Source of the DNA: Bradyrhizobium sp. ARR65
GTDB taxonomy: Bacteria > Pseudomonadota > Alphaproteobacteria > Rhizobiales > Xanthobacteraceae
Reading direction: 5' to 3'
NCBI RefSeq assembly: GCF_000472385.1
Contig: NZ_AWZU01000004.1
Coordinates: 124,222-188,221 of the forward strand
DNA length: 64,000 bases
Shown here: one piece after another, positions 25,288 to 33,001 of the stretch
Layout of the letters: the number at the start of each line of letters is the position of its first letter
How positions within the stretch are numbered: the first letter of the stretch is position 1
Translations under genes and position numbers: made by a program
The notes under the pieces: generated by a model
The model's database searches: none
What the model was told of the DNA's origin: nothing
Seen by the model: the letters and a program-made list of their open reading frames with translations, nothing else

Positions 25288-26619
25288 ATGCCCGAGACCC
25301 ACGCCGACGGAAGTGAGCACGCCCACCAGCACTCTGATCATCACCTCTGCGCCAATCTCTTCGGCTGCGGCGACGAGAAGGGCACGGGCATCATCCGCGA
25401 GGACATCAAGGATGCTGCCTTTGGCGATCGCGCCTGCGATAGCCTCCTCCATATGGACGAAGTCGATCAGGAGACTCTCGACGGCTATTTGTCGGCACGC
25501 GGCCATTGGCGCCGCAAGTTCCTGCAAGCGAGCAGCTTCATGGGTGCGCTCGCCGCGGTCGAGCCATGGTTCGCGAGGCTGGCGCGGGCGCAGCAGCCCG
25601 GCGCGACGCCGAGGCGGCAATCCGACGCTGGAGGCCGCGTGCACGTGGTCCCCTCAACGCAGGAGACGGTGCGGCTCGGCGTGTTCGACGCCAACCTGGC
25701 GCCCATTCTCACCATCGACTCGGGCGATATCATCAGCTTTCCCGACACCTGGTCGCATTTCCTCAATGAAATGGAGCCGGGCGTGCCCATCGACACGCTG
25801 GCGAAGCTGCGCGTCGACAATCCGGGCAAAGGGCCGCACTCGATCATTGGGCCGATCGCCGTGAACAAGGCCGAGCCGGGCGACGTGTTGGAGATCCGCT
25901 ACGAGCGAATCCGACCCTACGAATGGGGCGCCGTCTTCAACAACCCGGGCGCGCTGGGGACCGGACTCTTGCCGCAGGACTATGCTCAGGGGCAGGTCAA
26001 GTATGTCGATCTCGACCTGCGCGCCATGAAGAGTGAGTTCCTGCCCAACGTCACCATTCCGTTGAAACCGTTCCAGGGCACCTTGGGCGTTGCGCCACCC
26101 GACGGCTATTTCCCGCCGCTAAGTTCTGGTGTCACCAGCTCGGTACCGCCGGGCCCGCACGCGGGCAATCTCGATCTCAGCGACCTGTCCGAGGGCTCGA
26201 TGCTCTACATCCCGGTGTGGAAGCCCGGCGCGCTGATCTATACGGGCGATAGCCATGCCGTGCAGGGCGACGGCGAGATCTCGCTTACCGCCCTTGAGAC
26301 CCGCATGAAGGAGCTGCGTATCCAGGTTATTCTCCACAAGCAGAAAAACCTCGCTTGGCCGGTCGCCGAGACAGATTCACACTGGATCATCATGGGTCTC
26401 GACAAGGACTTGAACGCAGCGATGACTCTCGCAGCGCGCAACGCCATCAAGTTTTTGGCGACCCGGGCGAAGATCAGCGAGCTCGACGCCTACGCGCTGT
26501 GCAGCATCGCGGTGAGCTTTCGCGTGACCCAGGTGGTGGACATCGTGCGCGGCGTCCACGCGCTGATACCTAAGTCCATCTTCGCCCCCGAGCTCAGGCG
26601 CGAGATGACGATGGTGTGA
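25288..26619 (+). CDS. Acetamidase/formamidase-family amidohydrolase with twin-arginine motif
   Basis: A 443-residue member of the FmdA/AmdA family, which hydrolyses formamide or acetamide to ammonia and the acid. The catalytic region (about 115-440) shows LTIDSGDIISFPDTWSHF, GPIAVNKAEPGDVLEIR and IYTGDSHAVQGDGE. The start is taken at ATG 25288. A His/Cys-rich first segment (HADGSEHAHQHSDHHLC) precedes GHWRRKFLQASSFMGAL at about residue 72, which looks like a twin-arginine signal displaced inward. ATG 25453 would put that signal near the N-terminus. The product formate would feed the nearby formate dehydrogenase; substrate is inferred from family. Confidence 0.8.
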   Translation: MPETHADGSEHAHQHSDHHLCANLFGCGDEKGTGIIREDIKDAAFGDRACDSLLHMDEVDQETLDGYLSARGHWRRKFLQASSFMGALAAVEPWFARLARAQQPGATPRRQSDAGGRVHVVPSTQETVRLGVFDANLAPILTIDSGDIISFPDTWSHFLNEMEPGVPIDTLAKLRVDNPGKGPHSIIGPIAVNKAEPGDVLEIRYERIRPYEWGAVFNNPGALGTGLLPQDYAQGQVKYVDLDLRAMKSEFLPNVTIPLKPFQGTLGVAPPDGYFPPLSSGVTSSVPPGPHAGNLDLSDLSEGSMLYIPVWKPGALIYTGDSHAVQGDGEISLTALETRMKELRIQVILHKQKNLAWPVAETDSHWIIMGLDKDLNAAMTLAARNAIKFLATRAKISELDAYALCSIAVSFRVTQVVDIVRGVHALIPKSIFAPELRREMTMV

Positions 26620-26724
26620 GCGGCGTGTTCGAATGGGCTTTGGGCGCGCTTTGGCTCCTGCGCGTGTTCCTGGAGCAGAGCCGGGCGTCGAGTCCCGGCG
26701 CAAGACAAAACACGAAAGGCTGTT

Positions 26725-29700
26725 TCAATTCGCCTTCTCTAACCAGTCCTTGGCGCTCTTGAGATCAGTCGTGTCAAGACCCTCATCAAATTTGCAATAG
26801 ATCGGCGCAAGTATCCCCTCGGCCTCCCTGCGCCGGCCTCGGGCTTGGAGGAGCTTTGCGAGGCTCGTCGCCGCTCGCAACTCGAGAAGGCGAGCCCCCT
26901 GGGCATGGGCTGCTTCAAGAGCCCGGTGCAGACAGCTTTCCGCTTCATCACCGTCGCCAATTTTGCAGAGCAGCTCACCCTTCAATCGATCCAGTTCGGG
27001 TGCGAACCAGACGTCGCCGCTGTTACCGTCCGCCTCATCGATGAGCCGCAATCCATCCTCCGTCCTACCCGCAATCAAATGCGCCTCCGCAGCGCGTGCG
27101 AGCCGATAGGGAACGTGAAATCTGGACCCTGTTTTAAGCCAGTTGGCTAGCCCTTCCTGCATCAGAGCGATGCCGTCCTCACTCTCTCCCTGCATAACAC
27201 GCGCCCAGGCGCGCAGCATGGTCGCGTTCGCTATGCCAACGGCCGATCCGTGCATCGCGTGCATGGGCAAGCCCTCGCTCACGTAGTGCTCTACTTTCGC
27301 TGGCTCCCGGCGAATCTGGTGCAGCTCCGCTGCAAACCAGAGCGCCTGTGCAAGACTGGGCGGATGGTCGAGATCGCGCGCGAGCGCCAGGCCTTTCTGC
27401 ATTTCGTCAACGGCCTGGTCCGGATATCCCATCGTCGCGGCGATGATAGCGTTCGACGCGTAGGCGCAAACAGCGGGATCGTGGCCTCCATATTGCAGGG
27501 CTTGCCGGCCATGTGCTTCGCGTCGATAGAGCGCAACGCCTCTTTCGATATGGTGACGCGCCGTTGCCAGGTGACCTGTCACCATGAATGACGGCCAGGC
27601 TGCGTGATGCGCCTGCAAGGCGAGTTCAGAATTTCCGCTGGCGTTGGCCATCCCGAATAGCTCGTCCACCAGGCGCGCGGCCGTCGCAAACTCGCCGCGT
27701 GAAAAGGCGATGAGCCAGGCTCCCCACACGGTCGGGAAAAGATCCGGGACCCGTTGCCCGGCACTGGCCAGCTCCCGGGCTCTCGCATACACCTGACCGA
27801 TCTCAGGTGCCACCGACGACCGCGTCGTCATTAATGCGGGCCCCAGAGCGATCAGGAGCTGCAACTCCTGGTCCGCGTAGCTGGCTCTGTCCGGAAGCGT
27901 TTCGAGAAGCTGCAGCGCGTTTCGAAAATGAGCGATCGCCTCCTTGTTGGCCGAGCCCTTGGTTGCGCGGTCTCCTGCGCGTTGCCAGAAGGTGATGGCC
28001 TCTCGCGGCATTGCGGCGAGGGAATAGTGCCGCGCCAGAAGCTCGGGCTGGCCGTCGCCGACATCGAACTGTTGATCAAGAACGGTTGCGATGCGCGCAT
28101 GCAGCTGCTGTCGTCTTTCGCGGAGCAGGGTGTCGTAGGCAACATCCTGCACGAGCGCATGCTTGAACAGGTAATGCGCGTCCGGAGGCAGGCCCTGCCG
28201 AAACAGCAAGCCGGCACCCACGAGACGATCGAGGGCCAGTGCCAGCTCGGCCTCGGTTCTTTGCGCGACGGCTGCCAGCAAGGCATGCGAAAATTCCCGC
28301 CCGACCGCCGCACCGATCTGCGCCACCTCCTTCGCCGGGCCAAGCCGATCAAGGCGCGCCAGCAACGATGCGTGCAGGCTCGCCGGAATTGCTTGAGCAT
28401 GTGATGCAACCATCGAGGCGGTTCGTCGGGCCGCCCCCTCATTCTCGGCCTCCAGCACCGCCTTCGTCATCTCCTCGACAAACAAGGGAATGCCATCAGT
28501 GCGCTCCACGATCTCGGCGCTCACGTCCGCCGGCAACTCTTTTGTCCCGACCAGACCCGCAATGATCGCGGCCGCGTCGCGTGAAGGAAGCCGATTGAGC
28601 GTCATGCTTGTGACATGGGCCTGCCCTTCCCAAGCTGCCTGGAACTCGGGACGGAAGCTGATGAGAAGCAGCGCATGAAGGTCTTCTATTCGCTTTACGA
28701 GGAGGTCGAGCACCTCAAGGCTCGTCGGATCGATCCAATGCACGTCCTCGAAGATCATCAGAATCGGATTCCGGGACGCCAATCGGACGAGTTGTGACGT
28801 TAAGGCTTCGAGCGTCCTTTGTTTGCGCTGTTCGGGCGCGAGTTCGATGCTCGGATATCGTCCGTCGTTCGGAAGGGACAGCATCCCGGCCAGGAGCGCC
28901 GCGTCGTGGGGAGAGGTTGAGGTTTGCAGAAGAAGGGCATCGAGCTTGTCGAGCTTCGCTTGCGGCTTATCGTTGTACAGCAGTCCAGCGGCGCGTTCCA
29001 TCTGCCGAGCAATGGGATAGAGCGCACTGTCGGTGTGCTGGGGCGAGCAGAAATAGCGCAAGCGGGTGTGCGGTTCGGTTGCGATGTGCTCCATGATCGC
29101 CACCGTAATCCGGGATTTTCCGATGCCGGCTTCGCCCGAGAGCAATACGACTTGCCCTTCGCCCATTTTGGCGCTGGACCAGCGGCGCAGAAGCAATTCG
29201 ACTTCTTCCTTGCGTCCAACCACTCGGGTCAAGGCGGTTGTGTGTAGCGCATCAAATCGGCTTTCCGTGTAACTCGGTCTCAATGCCGCCCAGGCGCGCA
29301 CCGGTCCCGAAATGCCCTTGAGCTCTCTTGAACCGAGATCCTGGAATTCGAAGAGATTGCCGAGAAGTGCTCGCGTAGTCTCTGCGACGACGACAGCATC
29401 CGGATCGGCAATCGCCTGCAGGCGGGCGGCAAGATTGGGTGTCTCACCCACGACGGCCTGCTCCTGAGCCGCACCCTTGCCGATGAGATCGCCGACGACC
29501 ACGAGCCCTGTCGCGATGCCGATCCGCACCTGCAACGGTGAGCCGATTGCGGTCTTGAGGTTTGGCACGGCTTCGACGAGAGCGAGACCGGCGTGCACCG
29601 CGCGTTCCGCATCATGCTCGTGGGCCTGCGGATATCCAAAATAGGCCAGTACGCCGTCTCCCATGTACTTCGCGACGTACCCGCCATTGTGCTCGACAAT

Positions 29701-30057
29701 GGTCGCGCAGCAGCGGTGATAAGCCTGGACGATTCCACGCAAGTCCTCGGGATCGAGTTGTGCTGAAAGGGCAGTCGAGCCGACAAGGTCGCAGAACATG
29801 ACCGTGAGCTGACGGCGTTCCGGCTCGTCGCGCGTCTTCTCGGCTCGATCGGGATCATCAGCTGAACGGGGCACAGGGCGCGCAAGCTCGCGGATTGCGC
29901 GGAGCATCTTTCGACGATCTCCAAGCAGGACCCCGAGCTTCTCGAGGTCCTGGTCGGTCAGATCCGGCAGAACACTGACATCAATGCGGTTGGCTTCGAA
30001 GCGCTCCGCGTATTCGGACATGCCGAGCTTTTCCAGCCAGTCGGCAATCGGTTGCAT
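26725..30057 (-). CDS. SAM-domain/class III nucleotide cyclase/AAA ATPase/TPR protein
   Basis: A 1110-residue multidomain signalling protein. Residues 1-60 form a SAM domain (IADWLEKLGMSEYAERFEAN). Residues 84-250 are a class III adenylate/guanylate cyclase homology domain with both metal-binding aspartates visible (Asp90 in VMFCDLVGS, Asp134 in YMGDGVLAYFG). A STAND-like AAA ATPase follows (Walker A LLSGEAGIGKSRI; Walker B MIFEDVHWID), then a long TPR-like helical C-terminus. Proteins of this build are common in rhizobia and couple a ligand-binding repeat array to cyclase output. It stands alone, ending 105 bases from the formamidase gene on the opposite strand. Signal and product nucleotide are unknown. 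Confidence 0.88.
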   Translation of the reverse strand: MQPIADWLEKLGMSEYAERFEANRIDVSVLPDLTDQDLEKLGVLLGDRRKMLRAIRELARPVPRSADDPDRAEKTRDEPERRQLTVMFCDLVGSTALSAQLDPEDLRGIVQAYHRCCATIVEHNGGYVAKYMGDGVLAYFGYPQAHEHDAERAVHAGLALVEAVPNLKTAIGSPLQVRIGIATGLVVVGDLIGKGAAQEQAVVGETPNLAARLQAIADPDAVVVAETTRALLGNLFEFQDLGSRELKGISGPVRAWAALRPSYTESRFDALHTTALTRVVGRKEEVELLLRRWSSAKMGEGQVVLLSGEAGIGKSRITVAIMEHIATEPHTRLRYFCSPQHTDSALYPIARQMERAAGLLYNDKPQAKLDKLDALLLQTSTSPHDAALLAGMLSLPNDGRYPSIELAPEQRKQRTLEALTSQLVRLASRNPILMIFEDVHWIDPTSLEVLDLLVKRIEDLHALLLISFRPEFQAAWEGQAHVTSMTLNRLPSRDAAAIIAGLVGTKELPADVSAEIVERTDGIPLFVEEMTKAVLEAENEGAARRTASMVASHAQAIPASLHASLLARLDRLGPAKEVAQIGAAVGREFSHALLAAVAQRTEAELALALDRLVGAGLLFRQGLPPDAHYLFKHALVQDVAYDTLLRERRQQLHARIATVLDQQFDVGDGQPELLARHYSLAAMPREAITFWQRAGDRATKGSANKEAIAHFRNALQLLETLPDRASYADQELQLLIALGPALMTTRSSVAPEIGQVYARARELASAGQRVPDLFPTVWGAWLIAFSRGEFATAARLVDELFGMANASGNSELALQAHHAAWPSFMVTGHLATARHHIERGVALYRREAHGRQALQYGGHDPAVCAYASNAIIAATMGYPDQAVDEMQKGLALARDLDHPPSLAQALWFAAELHQIRREPAKVEHYVSEGLPMHAMHGSAVGIANATMLRAWARVMQGESEDGIALMQEGLANWLKTGSRFHVPYRLARAAEAHLIAGRTEDGLRLIDEADGNSGDVWFAPELDRLKGELLCKIGDGDEAESCLHRALEAAHAQGARLLELRAATSLAKLLQARGRRREAEGILAPIYCKFDEGLDTTDLKSAKDWLEKAN

Positions 30058-30283
30058 GACTCACCGCCGGTCGCGAGGTACCCACCGCGAAGTTTGGAGC
30101 CAATGGCAACATTCTATTGTAGCGTTCGGCCGATTGCACGCAAATGATACTGCACCCAGCCGACTATGGCGTTAAGCACGCCGGCCGTCGGCATTGGGGT
30201 AGGGCGCTCCCTCATCGCGAATACTTCTGAACCGGCGGCCCGGCGTGATCGACAGATATAGGCGCGCTCAATGGAGGCCGATC
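30058..30283. promoter_or_regulatory. Divergent spacer, cyclase gene/cupin gene
   Basis: Contains the promoters of both neighbours and GGAGG before the cupin ATG. No distinct operator was seen. Confidence 0.3.
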
Positions 30284-30757
30284 ATGAAAACAGGAACGGT
30301 TACCGTGGTATTGCTCCTCGTCGGCGCAACCGGTGCTTTCGCCGATGACATGAAGATGCCGATCAATGCCTCCCAACTCGAATGGGCGTCGGCACCGAAC
30401 TTCGTGCCCGAGGGGGCGCAGATCGCCGTGCTGTCCGGCGATCCGTCAAAGGATGGGCTCTATGTGATCCGGTTGAAAATGCCTGCCGGATACAAGATCG
30501 CGGCCCACAATCACCCGACCACAGAGATGGTCACCGTCATTTCCGGCGATTTCCACCTCGGAATGGGCGACAAGCTCGATGAAGAGAAGAGCATGCTGCT
30601 GACTGCCGGTGGCTATGCGGAGGCGCCTGCCCGGATGAACCACTACGCCTGGGCGAGCAGTCCGACGATCGTGCAAGTCCACGGTCAGGGGCCGTTCGCG
30701 ATCACCTACGTCAACCCTGCGGATGATCCGAGAAGCAAGCCGCAGGCGTCAAAGTAG
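30284..30757 (+). CDS. Exported cupin-domain protein
   Basis: This 157-residue protein has a cleavable signal peptide (about 1-21, TVTVVLLLVGATGAFA, then DDMKM). A single cupin barrel follows. Metal-ligand candidates are visible in AAHNHPTTEMVTVISG (His-x-His and a Glu) and a later His in PARMNHYAW, giving the usual 3-His/1-Glu set. The ATG at 30284 follows GGAGG by 6 bases; an upstream in-frame ATG at 30245 lacks one. It is probably periplasmic. Cupins cover many activities, including oxalate decarboxylase, but this single-domain protein gives no basis for a specific one. Confidence 0.75.
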   Translation: MKTGTVTVVLLLVGATGAFADDMKMPINASQLEWASAPNFVPEGAQIAVLSGDPSKDGLYVIRLKMPAGYKIAAHNHPTTEMVTVISGDFHLGMGDKLDEEKSMLLTAGGYAEAPARMNHYAWASSPTIVQVHGQGPFAITYVNPADDPRSKPQASK

Positions 30758-30886
30758 CTGACCGCAGCTTGGAGAAGACCGGGACCGGCGGCATCCTCGC
30801 CGCCGTCTTCGGCGCGGCCAGCGCTATATTGAAGAGCTGAGCGATCCGCAGGGCTAGCGCCAGGTAGTAGGTGCCCTCAAACAGGC

Positions 30887-31083
30887 CCGTCATTGCGAGG
30901 AGCGAAAACGACGACCCGCCGTCGCTCGCTGCGCGAGCTATGGCGAGGCGTGAAGTCCCGCCGAAGCGCCTTTGCGCGTAGGCGGAAGCAATCCAGACTG
31001 TATCCGCGAACAAAATCTGGATTGCTTCGCGGAGCCTGTCATCGGGCCGCGCTTCGCGCGGACCCGTTGGCTCGCAATGACGG
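30887..31083. repeat. Long palindromic intergenic repeat
   Basis: A 197-base element is bounded by CCGTCATTGCGAG (30887-30899) and its inverse CTCGCAATGACGG (31071-31083). An inner pair GAAGCAATCCAGA (30985-30997) and TCTGGATTGCTTC (31016-31028) forms a second stem. The terminal motif is common to dispersed repeats in Rhodopseudomonas/Bradyrhizobium-type genomes. It fills most of the gap between the cupin and patatin genes, and no gene was seen in the flanking remainder. Confidence 0.7.
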
Positions 31084-31126
31084 CGGAACGCGCGCGCCCT
31101 CCGATTCGCTCAGCTCGGCGACTGCC

Positions 31127-32155
31127 CTAGAGAAACATTTTTTCGATATCGAGCGTCGAGCGAGAGCCGATGTGTTCGAAATTTTGATCGAGCCACTTGC
31201 TTGCGGTCTCCCGTCCCGCATCGCGCAGTCTGCACAGCAGCTTCCATTCGGGGTGAAATTGCGTTGCCGTGCCAAGCTGCGACATCAGATAGTCGTTGCC
31301 GATCCAGTGCATGAACATGCGTCTGTGTTTGTCTCCGTCCAACTCGCCGCTGTCGATCAGTCTTGTGGCAAAAGCGACGGCGCGCATCTCTCGCATCAAC
31401 GACGAGTTGAAGCTGATCTCGTTGATCCGATGCAGGACATCTGCCGCGCTGGCCGGCAATTCGTCTCGCGTGATCGCCGTCACCTGCACAATGATGACGT
31501 CTTTCGCGCCCTTACGGTAGATCAGCGGGAAGATCGCCGGGTTTCCAAGGTAGCCACCGTCCCAGTAGTGCTCGCCGTCGACTTCGACCGCCTGGAAATA
31601 GGGAGGAAGGCAAGCGGAGGCGAGCACTGCGTCGACGGTAATAGCGGGTGTCTCGAAGACCTTGATCTTCCCTGTGCGGACATTCGTGGCGTTGAGGAAA
31701 AGCTTCGGCGCCTGCGGCGAGTGATTGAGCTGTTCAAAATTCACCACTCTCAAAAGCAGATCCCTGAGCGGATTGAAATTGAATGGATTGAGCAGCGTCG
31801 GCGGAAGCGTGTGAGTCAAAAAATGAATCAGTGCGTGGAATGGATGGTATTCAGGCGGCAGCCTGAACGCTTGAATCCACTGATTCCAACGCGAGAAAAG
31901 GTCGAACATCAAATCCATACGTGAGACTTCGGCCCAAAATATTTCCAAGTTTTGCCGGGCCGCCCTGGGCCCGCCGGCCACCATGCCGGAAGCAAGGACC
32001 ACCGCGTTCATGGCGCCCGCGCTTGTGGCGCTGATCGCCTCGATTCCCAGCCTGCCGTCCTCGAGCATTCGGTCGATCACGCCCCAGACAAAGGCGCCGT
32101 GGGCTCCGCCGCCCTGGAGCGCCAGGGTCACGTATTTCAACCGATGAGTTGTCAC
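31127..32155 (-). CDS. Patatin-like phospholipase
   Basis: A 342-residue patatin-family lipid acyl hydrolase. The oxyanion-hole loop QGGGAHG lies at 14-20. The nucleophile elbow is ATSAG with Ser45 (the first Gly of GxSxG is Ala). The catalytic Asp199 is in WDGGYLGNPA. All parts of the Ser-Asp dyad are in place. No signal peptide or membrane segment is evident, so a cytoplasmic or peripheral enzyme is likely. Some relatives are linked to polyhydroxyalkanoate granules, but nothing in the context here supports that. It is a single-gene unit between repeat-bearing spacers. Confidence 0.85.
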   Translation of the reverse strand: MTTHRLKYVTLALQGGGAHGAFVWGVIDRMLEDGRLGIEAISATSAGAMNAVVLASGMVAGGPRAARQNLEIFWAEVSRMDLMFDLFSRWNQWIQAFRLPPEYHPFHALIHFLTHTLPPTLLNPFNFNPLRDLLLRVVNFEQLNHSPQAPKLFLNATNVRTGKIKVFETPAITVDAVLASACLPPYFQAVEVDGEHYWDGGYLGNPAIFPLIYRKGAKDVIIVQVTAITRDELPASAADVLHRINEISFNSSLMREMRAVAFATRLIDSGELDGDKHRRMFMHWIGNDYLMSQLGTATQFHPEWKLLCRLRDAGRETASKWLDQNFEHIGSRSTLDIEKMFL

Positions 32156-33001
32156 CTTTTCACGCCCGTCGCCATGGTCCGCGCTGATGATCGGGGAGTA
32201 GCGCCGCTTGTAGCGCGACCAACCTATGATCTTTTTGTGCTGATGGACAACTGGTTGGCGCGTTGGGACGGCTCAACCGATTGGCCCGCGCGGGCACAAA
32301 TCAGTTCGATTTTGTCCCGCCGCTTCGTTCGCCTGCGTCCTGCGCTGCCCAAAATCGCGTGCGCGCAAAATCCAATTTCGCGAGCCGATTCAAGCTGATC
32401 AGGCCTGTCCAGTCGCGCCGTTAAAAATATTGCGCTTTCGCTTTTTCAGAAATTATGATTACTCATGCGCATCCCGCTTCGGCATGAGGGGCGTACGCGT
32501 CGTCACGAACGTGGAGCGGAATGCGGTGGACGCGGATGTGTCGAAGACGAACGATACGGAAGCGGACGGCGAAGTCGTGTGGTCCTGGCGCCCCAAGGCT
32601 GGCGCTAAGCTTCGCGAAGATGCTTCACGCATCTCGCGCGCGACGGTGACAACAAGGTCTGGTTCACCGAGGAGAGCGCGGAGTAAGCCGTAAACCACTG
32701 CGCAGGGAAGGCCGGTGTGATGCCGCCTGTACCTGTGGTCTTCGCGCGCCTCGCGCAAGTTTTTTGCGCGGCGGCCGTGGGTGCAAGCGGGCACCCGGTC
32801 TTCCCTGCGCCCTCTGTACCTGAGGAGGGACAAGGTTGATGCAAAACTCGGGCGAATTTCGTCGCGAGAGTGCGAAGTCGTGCGCTCAGGGTTTGACAAT
32901 CAAATCCGGGTCCGTCAGGCGAGCCCCGCTCGGCGCGAGTCCGATCGCCTCTCCCCGCAAGCGGGGCGAGGTAACTTGACCAAGGAGGGCGCGATGATAA
33001 C
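32156..33001. repeat. Gene-free spacer with a dispersed rhizobial repeat
   Basis: About 850 bases lie between two minus-strand genes. From about 32460 to 32850 the sequence gives, in several frames, the low-complexity translations often misannotated as small hypothetical proteins in Bradyrhizobium genomes (for example GAGKTGCPLAPTAA on the minus strand). I read it as a dispersed non-coding repeat. The assignment rests on recall of such translations and not on an alignment. No other gene was seen. Confidence 0.4.

Noticed and set aside
30284..30757. Cupin as an oxalate decarboxylase
   Set aside because: It is a single small cupin domain. Bicupin oxalate decarboxylases are far longer, and the gene lies outside the operator-linked set.
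32459..32899. Overlapping small frames of 79-146 codons
   Set aside because: Low-complexity translations in several frames at once, as expected from a dispersed repeat, with no ribosome-binding site.
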